This document shows positions 6,896 to 14,642 of a DNA stretch of 14,642 bases, piece after piece. The position numbers were made by a program, and so were the translations under genes. Each line of letters opens with the position of its first letter. Positions within the stretch are counted from its first letter, which is position 1. This DNA is from DASRAJ01 sp039920305 (GTDB taxonomy: Bacteria > Bacteroidota > Bacteroidia > Chitinophagales > UBA10324), in the NCBI GenBank assembly GCA_039920305.1, contig JBDSEA010000096.1, positions 1 to 14,642 of the forward strand. Reading direction: 5' to 3'. The notes beneath the pieces were generated by a model that made no database searches, was not told the origin of the DNA, and saw nothing but the letters and a program-made list of their open reading frames with translations.

Positions 6896-8989
6896 TCATT
6901 GTACCATCAGCTTATGCCTTGTGATGGCAATTCCATCATCAGCAATGAGAAAATACATTCCTGAACTGTTCAGGTCAGAACGCCTGAGTTCGAATTTATG
7001 CTCGCCTTCCGGCAGCCATCCCTTGCTTAACTCCTTAACTGTTCTTCCGGTAATATCAGCAATATACAAATGCATGTTACCTGAAAGATGCTGACTAAGT
7101 AACGCCACAGAATTTTCATTAATGGGGTTGGGAAATATGGTGAGGGCATATGTCTCAGCATCGGGATCATTAATGCCGACCGTATAACTCTGAACCTGAA
7201 CATCATCAAGATAACAGTTATTACCATGTCCGTTGGATTTGTATTCAAACCTGAAACGAACATTGGGCTGATAGAGTGATGTGGACAATAAAATAGATTT
7301 TCCGGTCCACGGTGAATTAATACCAGGTACGTAGCCAATTCCATAATAACCGGCATTCGCCAGATCCTTTGCCTTGATGGAAGCACGAAGAAGCCAGTTT
7401 TGTCCGCAATTGGTACTGGAGTAAATATTCAATGCGTCATTGATATCAGCATCTGAGAGGGTATTGGTTGCACAGGAATATTGAAAGTTGAGGTAAAGTG
7501 GGCCACCACTGCTTAAATCAAAAGATGGTGTTATCAGGTAATCAATATCACCTTCCATATTATGGTAATTATTAAGCTCAACAGAATTATATCCTATATA
7601 GCCCGCAGCACTCGTTAGCTGCCAGAGTGAAGAATTTCCCTCAGGATTCTGAACGATCCAGTTATTGGCGAAATCAGCAGGATCTATAAAGCTTTCCCAA
7701 TATGCCACCGGATACTGCCCGGTAGAATTATCGCTGACGAAAATGTATTTATCACGTGCCAGTGTAGCGGTACCCGTAGCATTTGTTACGATCAGGGTTA
7801 CTGTTTTCCAGCCAGGCGTGGAAAAAGAAATGAGTGGATCCTTATCAGTAGAAGTAGCAGGGTTCCCATCCTGAAAAACCCATGACCTGCTGGACACCTC
7901 GCCACCCCATGATACATCATGAAAAGTTATACTGGAACTGGTGCAAACCATTTTATAGCTTGCATAAAAGTCCGCTTTTGGTGCGCATAGTGTTTGCATA
8001 GTATCCTCGGTGCCCGTTGCATTCAAATTACTGGTTGTCCATAAGTTATCGCGGTCAGCTGCCTGGTAATTGAGGGTGGCTTGCATGGCATCTGCCTGCC
8101 CGAGGGTAAACATTCGGGAACAAAATGCATAATCCATAAAATTCTGAACATTTTCGATCACCGGCGGATGACAAATGCTGCCGTTTAATTCACATGAAGT
8201 CCAACCCTGGGTTTCAGGGGTATCGTAAATATCATCATCACCACACTCCACGCCCGGACTATTTGTATTCCCCCAGGGATGAAGTAATCCGAACATGTGA
8301 CCAACTTCATGGGTAAGTGAACGGGCATTCGGGTAAATGCTTGTTCCGATGCTTCCAACAAATCCTGAAAGTATGATTACACCGTCATAAGGAGCATTTA
8401 CGGAAATATTAGCAGTGGAAGGAAGATAGGCATAAGCTATAACACCGGCACCCACTTCAGAGCTGAATTGCTTAACCGTCCATACATTTAAATACATGGA
8501 GCGGTCCCAGTCGTCGAGTTTGGCATTATCGCCACCGGCATAGGTGCTTAAAGAATGAATATGGTTAATTCCATTGGTGCATAGTCCGGAAGAAGTTTTG
8601 TTTGCGAGGCGGAATTCTACCCTGGAATCGGCTGCAATGCCTTTAAAATCATTGATAATATCGTTGGTATCTGCATTCATTTTACGAAAGTCCTCATTTA
8701 GAATGCGAACGGCATCGCTCACCTGTTCATCAGTGATGTTCTCATATCCATAATCATGAATGATGTGGAAAACAACCGGAATAATATATTCGGGAGCATC
8801 CCGTAATTCATCACCATTAGCAGCGATCCAGTCATGGACAAATTGCTTCAGTTTAGCATCTTCAATATATATTGCAGGGTTTCTTTCACGGGCTTCTTTT
8901 TCTTTTTTGGGGGAGCCACAGATTACATTTTGAGTGAAGGCCTTGGATGAGAAAAGGATAATTCCAATCAGAATAAAGAAATACTTCAT
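6896..8989 (-). CDS. Secreted M43 (pappalysin/cytophagalysin-type) metalloprotease with PKD and T9SS sorting domains
   Basis: This 697-residue protein is a zinc endopeptidase exported to or beyond the outer membrane. A signal peptide (MKYFFILIGIILFSSKAFTQ) is followed by a short propeptide-like segment to about residue 65. The metzincin catalytic domain carries HEVGHMFGLLH at 227-237, giving zinc ligands H227, H231 and H237 and catalytic E228, with the Met-turn NFMDY around M285. Cysteines at 249, 266, 273 and 290 could form the disulfides seen in M43 enzymes. A PKD-like domain follows at about 337-420 (VFQDGNPATSTDKDP, STPGWKTVTLIVTN), then a jelly-roll region with WESFIDPADFANNW at about 431-590. 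The last 80 or so residues, from IFPNP to KLMVQ, are a type A T9SS sorting domain, removed on secretion. The family cleaves proteins, ulilysin preferring sites before Arg or Lys, but substrate is not predictable here. I see no clear -7 box upstream. Confidence 0.94.
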   Translation of the reverse strand: MKYFFILIGIILFSSKAFTQNVICGSPKKEKEARERNPAIYIEDAKLKQFVHDWIAANGDELRDAPEYIIPVVFHIIHDYGYENITDEQVSDAVRILNEDFRKMNADTNDIINDFKGIAADSRVEFRLANKTSSGLCTNGINHIHSLSTYAGGDNAKLDDWDRSMYLNVWTVKQFSSEVGAGVIAYAYLPSTANISVNAPYDGVIILSGFVGSIGTSIYPNARSLTHEVGHMFGLLHPWGNTNSPGVECGDDDIYDTPETQGWTSCELNGSICHPPVIENVQNFMDYAFCSRMFTLGQADAMQATLNYQAADRDNLWTTSNLNATGTEDTMQTLCAPKADFYASYKMVCTSSSITFHDVSWGGEVSSRSWVFQDGNPATSTDKDPLISFSTPGWKTVTLIVTNATGTATLARDKYIFVSDNSTGQYPVAYWESFIDPADFANNWIVQNPEGNSSLWQLTSAAGYIGYNSVELNNYHNMEGDIDYLITPSFDLSSGGPLYLNFQYSCATNTLSDADINDALNIYSSTNCGQNWLLRASIKAKDLANAGYYGIGYVPGINSPWTGKSILLSTSLYQPNVRFRFEYKSNGHGNNCYLDDVQVQSYTVGINDPDAETYALTIFPNPINENSVALLSQHLSGNMHLYIADITGRTVKELSKGWLPEGEHKFELRRSDLNSSGMYFLIADDGIAITRHKLMVQ

Positions 8990-9113
8990 GCAGTAAAGTT
9001 TGCTGATTAATAAGTTGTTAAAAGTAAGGTATTTACCAAAGGAATTGAGGAACGAAAAAGTTCCCGGTTGAGTAAGCGGCTTTTGATATGAGTGCTTGAA
9101 TTAAACCTTCAAT

Positions 9114-10208
9114 TTATTGAACATGCTTATGCCGGTTACGAACGAAATCCTCAAAAAGAAATGTGCCTACATTATCAGGTGAGCTGTAAAATGCTTTGCC
9201 ATTGTTTACCCTGGTAAACTCACGTACAAACTGCTGAAGATAACTATCATCAGCAATCATAAAGGTGGTTATGGGAATATTGAGGCGCTTACATTGGGCA
9301 GCCTGGGTTAATGTCTTACTGATGATTTTCCTATCCAGCCCAAAGCTGTTTTTGTAATAGCGTCCACCCTCCTTCAGGCACGTAGGCTTACCATCCGTGA
9401 TCATGAAGATTTGCTTATTATTAGCTTTCTTCCTTCTGAGGATTTCCATAGCAAGCTCAAGCCCGGAATAAGTGTTCGTGTGATATGGTCCTACCTGCAG
9501 GTAGGGAATGTCCTTCATTTCAATACGCCAGGCATCGTCACCAAAAACTACAATGTCCAGAGTATCCTTTGGAAATTTTGTAGTGATCAGCTCTGAGAAA
9601 GCCATCGCTACTTTTTTGGCAGGGGAAATTCTATCTTCTCCGTAAAGGATCATGCTGTGTGATATATCAATCATGAGCACAGTCGAAGTATGCGTCTTAA
9701 GCTCGCGTTCCTGAATTTCAAGATCATTTTCCGTGAGTCGGAATTCTTCAACACCATGATTGATTTGTGCATTCCGGAGAGAGGTGGTCAGGTTAATCTG
9801 ATCTATGGAATCACCGAACATGAAAGGGCGTGATTCCGTTGTGAGTTCATCGCCTGCCCCGCTGTAGGTGGTTTTGTGATTTCCCGGCCTTGATTTTTTC
9901 AGCTTTCCGAATATCTCTTCGAGTGAGCGCTTCCGAATTACCTGGCCTGTTTTATCAGTAACGGAAAAATCTCCATTCACAGGATTTTCTTCAATATATC
10001 CTTTATCCTTCATCTCTTCTATAAAGTCACCCATGCCATATTCATTATTGGTGATACCATGCTCTTTATCGAGCTGATTCATCCATTGAAGGGTTTCATA
10101 TGCATCACCGCCTGTGTATTGAATCAGCTGAAGAAACAGATTCAACAGCCGCCGGAACGGATCTCCGCCTTCCGGAGGTGGGATATACTTGGAGAAGCGA
10201 AGATTCAT
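9114..10208 (-). CDS. von Willebrand factor A (VWA) domain protein with intact MIDAS
   Basis: This 364-residue protein has no signal peptide or membrane segment and should be cytosolic. The N-terminal 170 residues are a charged, mostly helical region without a motif I recognise (MNLRFSKYIPPPEGGDPFRR onward). From about residue 174 comes a VWA fold: STVLMIDISHSM supplies the DxSxS metal site (D181, S183, S185), a threonine near 244-246 (HTNTYSGLELA) the third ligand, and MITDGKP D272 the fourth, so the MIDAS looks functional. The layout resembles VWA proteins that pair with a MoxR- or magnesium-chelatase-like AAA+ ATPase, but no such ATPase gene is next to it. The neighbours are secreted enzymes on the same strand, 124 and 216 bases away, and the strong terminator at 10351-10392 separates it from the sulfatase. 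The metal site and fold are clear; the cellular role is unknown. Confidence 0.85.
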   Translation of the reverse strand: MNLRFSKYIPPPEGGDPFRRLLNLFLQLIQYTGGDAYETLQWMNQLDKEHGITNNEYGMGDFIEEMKDKGYIEENPVNGDFSVTDKTGQVIRKRSLEEIFGKLKKSRPGNHKTTYSGAGDELTTESRPFMFGDSIDQINLTTSLRNAQINHGVEEFRLTENDLEIQERELKTHTSTVLMIDISHSMILYGEDRISPAKKVAMAFSELITTKFPKDTLDIVVFGDDAWRIEMKDIPYLQVGPYHTNTYSGLELAMEILRRKKANNKQIFMITDGKPTCLKEGGRYYKNSFGLDRKIISKTLTQAAQCKRLNIPITTFMIADDSYLQQFVREFTRVNNGKAFYSSPDNVGTFLFEDFVRNRHKHVQ

Positions 10209-10350
10209 TTTTGGATAGTGAGAATAAAAATTAAGGATATCAAATACCGAAATATTTAAATGCGCTCAAAATCCTGGTGCTCAGAAAATGATACAACAGG
10301 CAACATTAAATATTTTTTGGTAAAGAAAGTTAAGTATTAAAATGCAATAA

Positions 10351-10392
10351 AAAATCAAGCCCGGATCCAAGATTGAATCCGGGTTTGATTTT
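10351..10392 (-). terminator. Strong intrinsic terminator after the sulfatase gene
   Basis: A 16-bp inverted repeat with a single G/T wobble (arms 10351-10366 and 10377-10392, loop of 10 bases) has a GC-rich core CCCGGAT and A/T-rich outer ends. Read on the minus strand it ends in TTGATTTTTTATT, the U-tract of an intrinsic terminator, 33 bases past the sulfatase stop. The outer AAAATCAA/TTGATTTT arms make it nearly symmetric, so it could also stop plus-strand transcription. Confidence 0.9.
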
Positions 10393-10424
10393 CGTATTGT
10401 ATGCGTCAATTATGCACTGAATCA

Positions 10425-12641
10425 TTACTGCATGGTGAATTTTTTTGAAAAATAATTGTCTCTCTTTTTAACCATTACCAGATATTCCCCCGCTGGCCAG
10501 CCTTCTCCGTTTATCAATATATTGAAAGAGTTGCTATTGGGTAACTTCTTATAATAGATCCTTTCATTCAAGAGGTTGCTGACAGATACTTCAATATCCT
10601 CCCGCGTCTCATCATTGAACTGAATGGTAAAATACCCTGATGCCGGACTGGGATAAACGTCAACATTCTTAAGGTTGAGTTCTTCTAACTCTTCATTTAC
10701 CTCCTTAGGAAAAAGTATGTTACTTAAATAACAGCTAACTGGCGCTTTACCCGAATCATTAAGCAACAATTTAAAGCTATCCATTACCAATCTGTAAACG
10801 TCAATTTGTGATAAATAAACACTATTATTAATTTCGTTGGTATTTTCCTTAGGATCTTTGGTAAGATCATAAAATTCCTCTGTGAGCTGGTCACAGTTTG
10901 TCTTGATATACTTATACTGTGCTGATCGAACAGCCCTCAGGCTCGGTAGCAATCCATCAGTTTCAAATTGATAGTAAAAATACTGGCGGGTTTGCTCACC
11001 ATTAAAAAGTTTTCTAAGTGAAAGTCCCTCCATTCCCACAGTATCAGTAATACCCGCAGCTTCAAGTATTGAGACAGGTATATCAAGGTTGGTTGCCATG
11101 GCATTACTGGTTTGACCCGGAGAAAACCACGCAGGATACCGTATAAACATGGGTACCCTGATTGATTCTTCCTGGGCAAGCTGTTTCTCACCCAGCTTAT
11201 GCTCTCCCTCAAGAAATCCATTGTCACTCGAGAATACTATAAAAGTGCTGTCAAGAATTCCTTTGTTTGTCAGCCAGTCCATCAAGGTTGTGACATTCTC
11301 TTCTGCCCCATTCAGGCACCTGAAATCATTAAGCTTTACCGAATCAGTTTTGTGAGCATTTTTCTTCCATGTATGCCCGCATGAATAGAGGTATGAGGGA
11401 TAGTTATTTGCATACCTTTTTAAATTGGTTGGAGAAGGCATGATTTCATCAGTATAGAAAACCATGTCTTTTTCCAGGGGTATGGTAGGACTGTGAGGTA
11501 TCCGGGTAAAGTACATCAGGCAGAACTTTTTTCCCTCCGGAACACTGTTGAGGAAGGTCAATGCGAGATCATCATATACATCACTGATATGCCCGGCAAT
11601 GGAAGTATCGCGACCATTGATTCGGTACTTTGGATCTACATAAACATTTCCTGCACTTGTTGCCCACCAGTCAAATCCTTCAGGGTCACCCTGATAATTA
11701 CCATATTTCCCTACAAATCCGGTATAATAACCCGCATCACGTAAGATCTGCTGAATGAGTGGAATGCCATTAAAATGCAGGGTTTTGTTATCTACTGCAC
11801 CATGATGCGATGAATATAAGCCTGAATAAATTGAAACCCTGCTTGGAGCACACTGGGAGGTGGTAGGAAACGCATAAACAAAGTTAACTCCCTCATTAGC
11901 AATCCGGTTAATGGAGGGTGAATTAAACCATGCAGGACCACCATTTGGCTGATATGAATCATACCGGCCATCATCAAGCAAATAAATGAGAAAATTTGGC
12001 TGAGCCATTACCGGGGTAACTATAGTATCAGGAATAGTATCAGTGGTTAAAGTAAGGGGAAGTGACCATTTGGAAGTATCCGGTCCAGTCTGGCCCTGAA
12101 CTTCAAATACATACAAAGTATTTTCATTTAAATTGTCAATTTCATATGAATTACCTGTTATACCATTTTTTACATTCCAGAATAAAGCATAGTTTTCCTT
12201 ATAGCGCACATTAAAAAATTCTGTCGGGCAATGAACAGCCCATGAAAGTGATACAATATTGCCGGCACCGGCAACCTGAAAAGAATCAGGCAATGAAATC
12301 CGGTCAGTGGTTTTCTGAGCATTCTTCCATTCTAAATTAGAATCATTCTCACAAAATGCGCTCACTCCAAATTTGTAGGCACTGTCAGAAACCAGATTTG
12401 TGAAGGTATAACTGGTATTTAACAAATGTTCAGTTATGGTAACCCAATCTGTGGTGTACCTGAACTTATACCTTACAAGGTAATAGGATGTTCCAGGTAC
12501 TGGATCCCATGATAATGTTGCATCACAACTCGTCCAGGCAGTAACCAGGACATTCTCTGGTTTAGGTAAGGAGCATTGGGCAAAAACATTGGAATTGCTC
12601 AACAAAAGGCAGGAAATCCATAGAAGTAAAAGGGTTTTCAT
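10425..12641 (-). CDS. Secreted type I sulfatase (glucosamine-6-sulfatase-like) with two FN3 domains and T9SS sorting domain
   Basis: This 738-residue exported enzyme should hydrolyse sulfate esters, probably on extracellular glycans. After a signal peptide (residues 1-22, ending VFAQ) there are two fibronectin type III domains at about 24-112 and 117-200. The sulfatase domain runs from about 214: metal ligands D223/D224 in LIYLLDDGRYD, the formylglycine motif CAPSR at 264-268, H383 in IPHSP, and D473/N474 in SSDNGFLEGEHKLGEKQL. Where many sulfatases have GKWH it reads GKYGNY (K312, N315), close to the GKYLNEY of human glucosamine-6-sulfatase (GNS) and the SULF enzymes, so a 6-O-sulfated GlcNAc substrate is a reasonable guess only. 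A T9SS sorting domain closes the protein from about 658 (VDVYPSPASGYFTIQF) to KKFTMQ. C264 must be oxidised by a maturase, which is not encoded here. No polysaccharide-utilisation genes (susCD) flank it. Confidence 0.94.
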   Translation of the reverse strand: MKTLLLLWISCLLLSNSNVFAQCSLPKPENVLVTAWTSCDATLSWDPVPGTSYYLVRYKFRYTTDWVTITEHLLNTSYTFTNLVSDSAYKFGVSAFCENDSNLEWKNAQKTTDRISLPDSFQVAGAGNIVSLSWAVHCPTEFFNVRYKENYALFWNVKNGITGNSYEIDNLNENTLYVFEVQGQTGPDTSKWSLPLTLTTDTIPDTIVTPVMAQPNFLIYLLDDGRYDSYQPNGGPAWFNSPSINRIANEGVNFVYAFPTTSQCAPSRVSIYSGLYSSHHGAVDNKTLHFNGIPLIQQILRDAGYYTGFVGKYGNYQGDPEGFDWWATSAGNVYVDPKYRINGRDTSIAGHISDVYDDLALTFLNSVPEGKKFCLMYFTRIPHSPTIPLEKDMVFYTDEIMPSPTNLKRYANNYPSYLYSCGHTWKKNAHKTDSVKLNDFRCLNGAEENVTTLMDWLTNKGILDSTFIVFSSDNGFLEGEHKLGEKQLAQEESIRVPMFIRYPAWFSPGQTSNAMATNLDIPVSILEAAGITDTVGMEGLSLRKLFNGEQTRQYFYYQFETDGLLPSLRAVRSAQYKYIKTNCDQLTEEFYDLTKDPKENTNEINNSVYLSQIDVYRLVMDSFKLLLNDSGKAPVSCYLSNILFPKEVNEELEELNLKNVDVYPSPASGYFTIQFNDETREDIEVSVSNLLNERIYYKKLPNSNSFNILINGEGWPAGEYLVMVKKRDNYFSKKFTMQ

Positions 12642-12698
12642 AATGATAGTTTAGTGATTAATTTTTATGCAATTTAATGTACAATTGATTGTGGAAAA

Positions 12699-12724
12699 GA
12701 TTATTATAAATAACAATGATAATC
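12699..12724. repeat. AT-rich inverted repeat upstream of the sulfatase gene
   Basis: GATTATTAT (12699-12707) and ATGATAATC (12716-12724) form a 9-bp imperfect palindrome with an 8-base spacer and one G/T pair, 58 bases upstream of the sulfatase start. It lacks a T-tract in the minus direction, so it is not an obvious terminator. It could be an operator, or chance in AT-rich DNA. Confidence 0.25.
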
Positions 12725-12808
12725 AAAATTCTTATTATACTACTCCGGCAGAAAAAAGTTTCATTTCTGGAGGGTAACCAAAATAGATATTTGGAAATCA
12801 AACATTTA

Positions 12809-12829
12809 AGTGAATCGTCACCATTCACT
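12809..12829 (-). terminator. Possible hairpin terminator downstream of rodA
   Basis: AGTGAAT (12809-12815) and ATTCACT (12823-12829) form a perfect 7-bp stem with a 7-base loop, 42 bases past the rodA stop. On the minus strand it is followed by TAAATGTTTGATTT, which is T-rich but interrupted, so termination is plausible and not strong. Confidence 0.35.
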
Positions 12830-12870
12830 ATGTAACAGGTGAAGTATTTTATAGATACTGGTGTAATAGG

Positions 12871-14115
12871 TTATCTTAAAATGGCGAGGCGATCTCCATC
12901 AAGCTTAATTAAAATAAAAAGCAGTATGGTAAAAGACCAAAGTGAGGATCCGCCATAACTAATGAAAGGAAGGGGAATTCCAATAACGGGCATTAAGCCA
13001 ATCGTCATTCCGACGTTAATAAGTATATGAAAAAAGATTATTGCAGCTACCCCATAAGCATAAATCATAGAAAAACGGGAGCGTTGTCTCTGGGCAATAA
13101 ATAATATTCTCAGCATCAGGGTCAGGTAAAGCAGCAACAATAAAGTACTGCCCCAGAAACCATATTCCTCTCCAATGGTACAGAAGATAAAATCAGTGCT
13201 TTGCTCAGGAACAAAGTTATACTTGGTGAGGGTCCCCTTCAGAAATCCTTTACCACATAAGCCACCTGAGCCAATGGCAATTTTTGATTGCCGTACATTA
13301 TAATCTGCATCCTTCACATCTACTTTCTTTCCAAGTAATACATTCACCCGCTGCTGCTGATGCTTTTCCAGCACATGATTAAAAGCATAATCGGTAGTCA
13401 ATACATAGCCGGAAGAGAACAGAAAGCCAATGAATAAAATGAAGATCAGTGTACGGTTTCGCCTGGCGAGATAGAACAGAAACGAAACCACTACCAACAG
13501 AATAAGAATGAGGATCAATTTATTGAAGAGAAGTGCAAGTACTGAAAGCACAATTACATATACACCCAGCAACAGGTAGGAGCCGGGCAAACCGAATCGG
13601 AAGAGAACAAGAAAATAACAAAGAAATACCAATGCCGATCCTGTATCCCCCTGCAGCAAAACGAGCATGGCAGGCAGTCCGAAAAGAGCAAGTGACAGAA
13701 AGCGTGTCTGCAGATTCTTCATGTTCACATTCAGGCCGCTCAGAAATTTAGCCAACGCCAGGTTTGTCGCAAACTTGGTAAATTCTGAGGGCTGAAGCTG
13801 AAAAGCCCCGATGTCAATCCAGTTCTGATCTCCTTTATGTGTCGTTCCGATAATAAAGACGGCAGCGAGCAGCAGCAATACAATTCCATAAAATACATAG
13901 GCAGTGGTGGTATAAAATTTACTATCAGTAATCAGTATGGCACTGCCCAGAAGAATGCTGCCGAGTATCCAGATAAATTGCCTTCCGTAAGACTTATCCA
14001 GATCAAATATACTTTGCTGAGCATCATCATAAGTAGATGCAAATATTGCAATCCACCCTATAACAACCAGTATACCGAAGAGTATGAGAAGAATCCAGTC
14101 AATACCCTGGTTCAT
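12871..14115 (-). CDS. rodA: Rod-shape peptidoglycan glycosyltransferase RodA (SEDS family)
   Basis: RodA polymerises lipid II into glycan strands during side-wall elongation, working with a class B penicillin-binding protein (PBP2) in the inner membrane. Numbered from the ATG at 14115 the protein has 414 residues and about ten hydrophobic segments. Conserved SEDS sequences are present: LQPSEFTKFA near 107-116, QGDTGSALVF at 155-164, and NVRQSKIAIGSGGL at 273-286. FVPEQSTDFIF follows, with D308 the expected catalytic aspartate, and IPLPFISYGGSS lies near the C-terminus. These favour RodA over FtsW, and no division genes are nearby. The frame is open to 14175, but the promoter at 14147-14176 lies inside that extension. 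Translation therefore starts at 14139 (almost leaderless) or 14115 (leader of about 28 bases, preferred). The usual partner genes mreBCD and mrdA are not downstream; they could be past the right edge only if the Fe-S gene interrupts them. Confidence 0.94.
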   Translation of the reverse strand: MNQGIDWILLILFGILVVIGWIAIFASTYDDAQQSIFDLDKSYGRQFIWILGSILLGSAILITDSKFYTTTAYVFYGIVLLLLAAVFIIGTTHKGDQNWIDIGAFQLQPSEFTKFATNLALAKFLSGLNVNMKNLQTRFLSLALFGLPAMLVLLQGDTGSALVFLCYFLVLFRFGLPGSYLLLGVYVIVLSVLALLFNKLILILILLVVVSFLFYLARRNRTLIFILFIGFLFSSGYVLTTDYAFNHVLEKHQQQRVNVLLGKKVDVKDADYNVRQSKIAIGSGGLCGKGFLKGTLTKYNFVPEQSTDFIFCTIGEEYGFWGSTLLLLLYLTLMLRILFIAQRQRSRFSMIYAYGVAAIIFFHILINVGMTIGLMPVIGIPLPFISYGGSSLWSFTILLFILIKLDGDRLAILR

Positions 14116-14146
14116 TCGGCGCGGAGTCGGGTAATTCATACGCGGA

Positions 14147-14176
14147 CAAATGTAATTTGCATCGGTTAGAGGCAAA
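14147..14176 (-). promoter_or_regulatory. Bacteroidota-type promoter of rodA (-33 TTTG, -7 TACATTTG)
   Basis: On the minus strand TTTG (14173-14176) is followed after 18 bases by TACATTTG (14147-14154), an exact match to the -7 consensus TAnnTTTG at close to the normal spacing. Transcription should begin near 14143, which excludes the longer open frame starting at 14175. Confidence 0.7.
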
Positions 14177-14178
14177 TG

Positions 14179-14210
14179 AAAATGCCGAAGAAATTTTACT
14201 CCGGCATTTT
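14179..14210 (-). terminator. Intrinsic terminator after the Fe-S assembly gene
   Basis: AAAATGCCG (14179-14187) and CGGCATTTT (14202-14210) form a perfect 9-bp stem around a 14-base loop. Read on the minus strand it ends in CGGCATTTTCATTTG, a short T-rich tail, about 98 bases past the stop of the Fe-S gene. The tail runs straight into the -33 element of the rodA promoter. Confidence 0.6.
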
Positions 14211-14307
14211 GGCTTCAGCGTTTATTGTAGAAATTATACTGCGACGAAGGGGTTCATATCAGAATGTGTTTAATGATAAATTGCGGGTTTTAGCATCAGA
14301 AATTTTT

Positions 14308-14642
14308 TTAAGCGGAAAATGAAGTTCCGCAGCCGCAGGTTTTTTTGGCATTTGGATTTTGAAATACAAACCCCCGTGAGTTAAGTCCGTTCTCGTAATG
14401 AATCTGCATCCCGAACAGGTAGAGCTGATGAGATTTATTCATAAACACCCGTACATCCTCAATTTGATATTCTTCGTCACCTTCCTGCCTCGCATCAAAA
14501 CCGAGTACATACGTCATTCCCGAGCATCCACCGCCTTTCACACCCACTCTCAATCCGTGATCTTGCGGAATTGAATCAGCTACTACCAGCCTTTTTACTT
14601 CCCTAATAGCCTCATCTGTAAAAGCAACAGGTAAGTCATTTA
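14308..14642 (-). CDS. A-type iron-sulfur cluster assembly protein (HesB/IscA/SufA/ErpA family), start beyond window edge
   Basis: A-type carriers bind iron or Fe-S clusters and deliver them to apoproteins during ISC or SUF biogenesis. The last 110 residues are visible and the frame is open to the right edge. Judging from the family only a few N-terminal residues are missing, because VAFTDEAIREVKRLV corresponds to the usual first helix. The three cluster-binding cysteines are all present: one in VGVKGGGCSGMTYVL and two in KKTCGCGTSFSA at the C-terminus. The FVFQNPNAKKTCGCG ending is typical. A TTG at 14551-14553 could be misread as a start, but the family homology continues upstream of it. 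Which family branch it belongs to (SufA, IscA or ErpA) cannot be decided without the neighbours. A hairpin terminator at 14179-14210 separates it from rodA. Confidence 0.93.
   Translation of the reverse strand, partial: NDLPVAFTDEAIREVKRLVVADSIPQDHGLRVGVKGGGCSGMTYVLGFDARQEGDEEYQIEDVRVFMNKSHQLYLFGMQIHYENGLNSRGFVFQNPNAKKTCGCGTSFSA

Noticed and set aside
14308..14553. Short Fe-S protein starting at the TTG at 14551-14553
   Set aside because: The frame and the family homology continue upstream to the window edge, so this is an internal leucine codon of a truncated gene.

Overview
The window looks like an ordinary chromosomal segment of a Bacteroidota bacterium, probably a free-living or environmental member of the class containing Chitinophagales, Sphingobacteriales and Saprospirales. 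Three things point there. Two secreted enzymes end in the C-terminal sorting domain used by the type IX secretion system (T9SS), which is confined to this phylum. The left-edge gene has the N-terminus typical of the Bacteroidota form of TamB. Two promoters fit the phylum-specific -7 consensus TAnnTTTG, and start codons lack clear Shine-Dalgarno sequences. Order-level placement is a guess.

Layout, left to right. A tamB-like gene on the minus strand runs off the left edge (1-1847). It is divergent from a plus-strand block: metK (2170-3426), a stand-alone response-regulator receiver protein (3471-3866) and a large exported M16 zinc protease (3968-6763). From 6896 to the right edge every gene is on the minus strand: a secreted M43 (pappalysin-type) metalloprotease with PKD and T9SS domains (6896-8989), a cytoplasmic von Willebrand A (VWA) protein (9114-10208), a secreted sulfatase with two fibronectin type III domains and a T9SS domain (10425-12641), the cell-wall polymerase rodA (12871-14115), and an A-type iron-sulfur cluster assembly protein cut by the right edge (14308-14642).

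The genes do not form one pathway. Housekeeping functions (S-adenosylmethionine synthesis, wall elongation, Fe-S biogenesis, envelope assembly) are interleaved with exported degradative enzymes. The M16 protease, the M43 protease and the sulfatase suggest a lifestyle of degrading proteins and sulfated glycans outside the cell. The sulfatase needs a formylglycine-generating enzyme and both T9SS cargoes need the T9SS machinery; neither is in the window. Hairpins with T-rich tails follow the sulfatase gene (strong), the Fe-S gene (moderate) and the receiver gene (weak), so most minus-strand genes are probably separate transcription units.

I found no RNA genes, CRISPR arrays, insertion sequences, phage genes or recognisable new system. 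The points most worth a second look are the sulfatase with glucosamine-6-sulfatase-like signatures, the VWA protein without an adjacent ATPase, the receiver-only regulator behind metK, and the compact terminator/promoter arrangement upstream of rodA.
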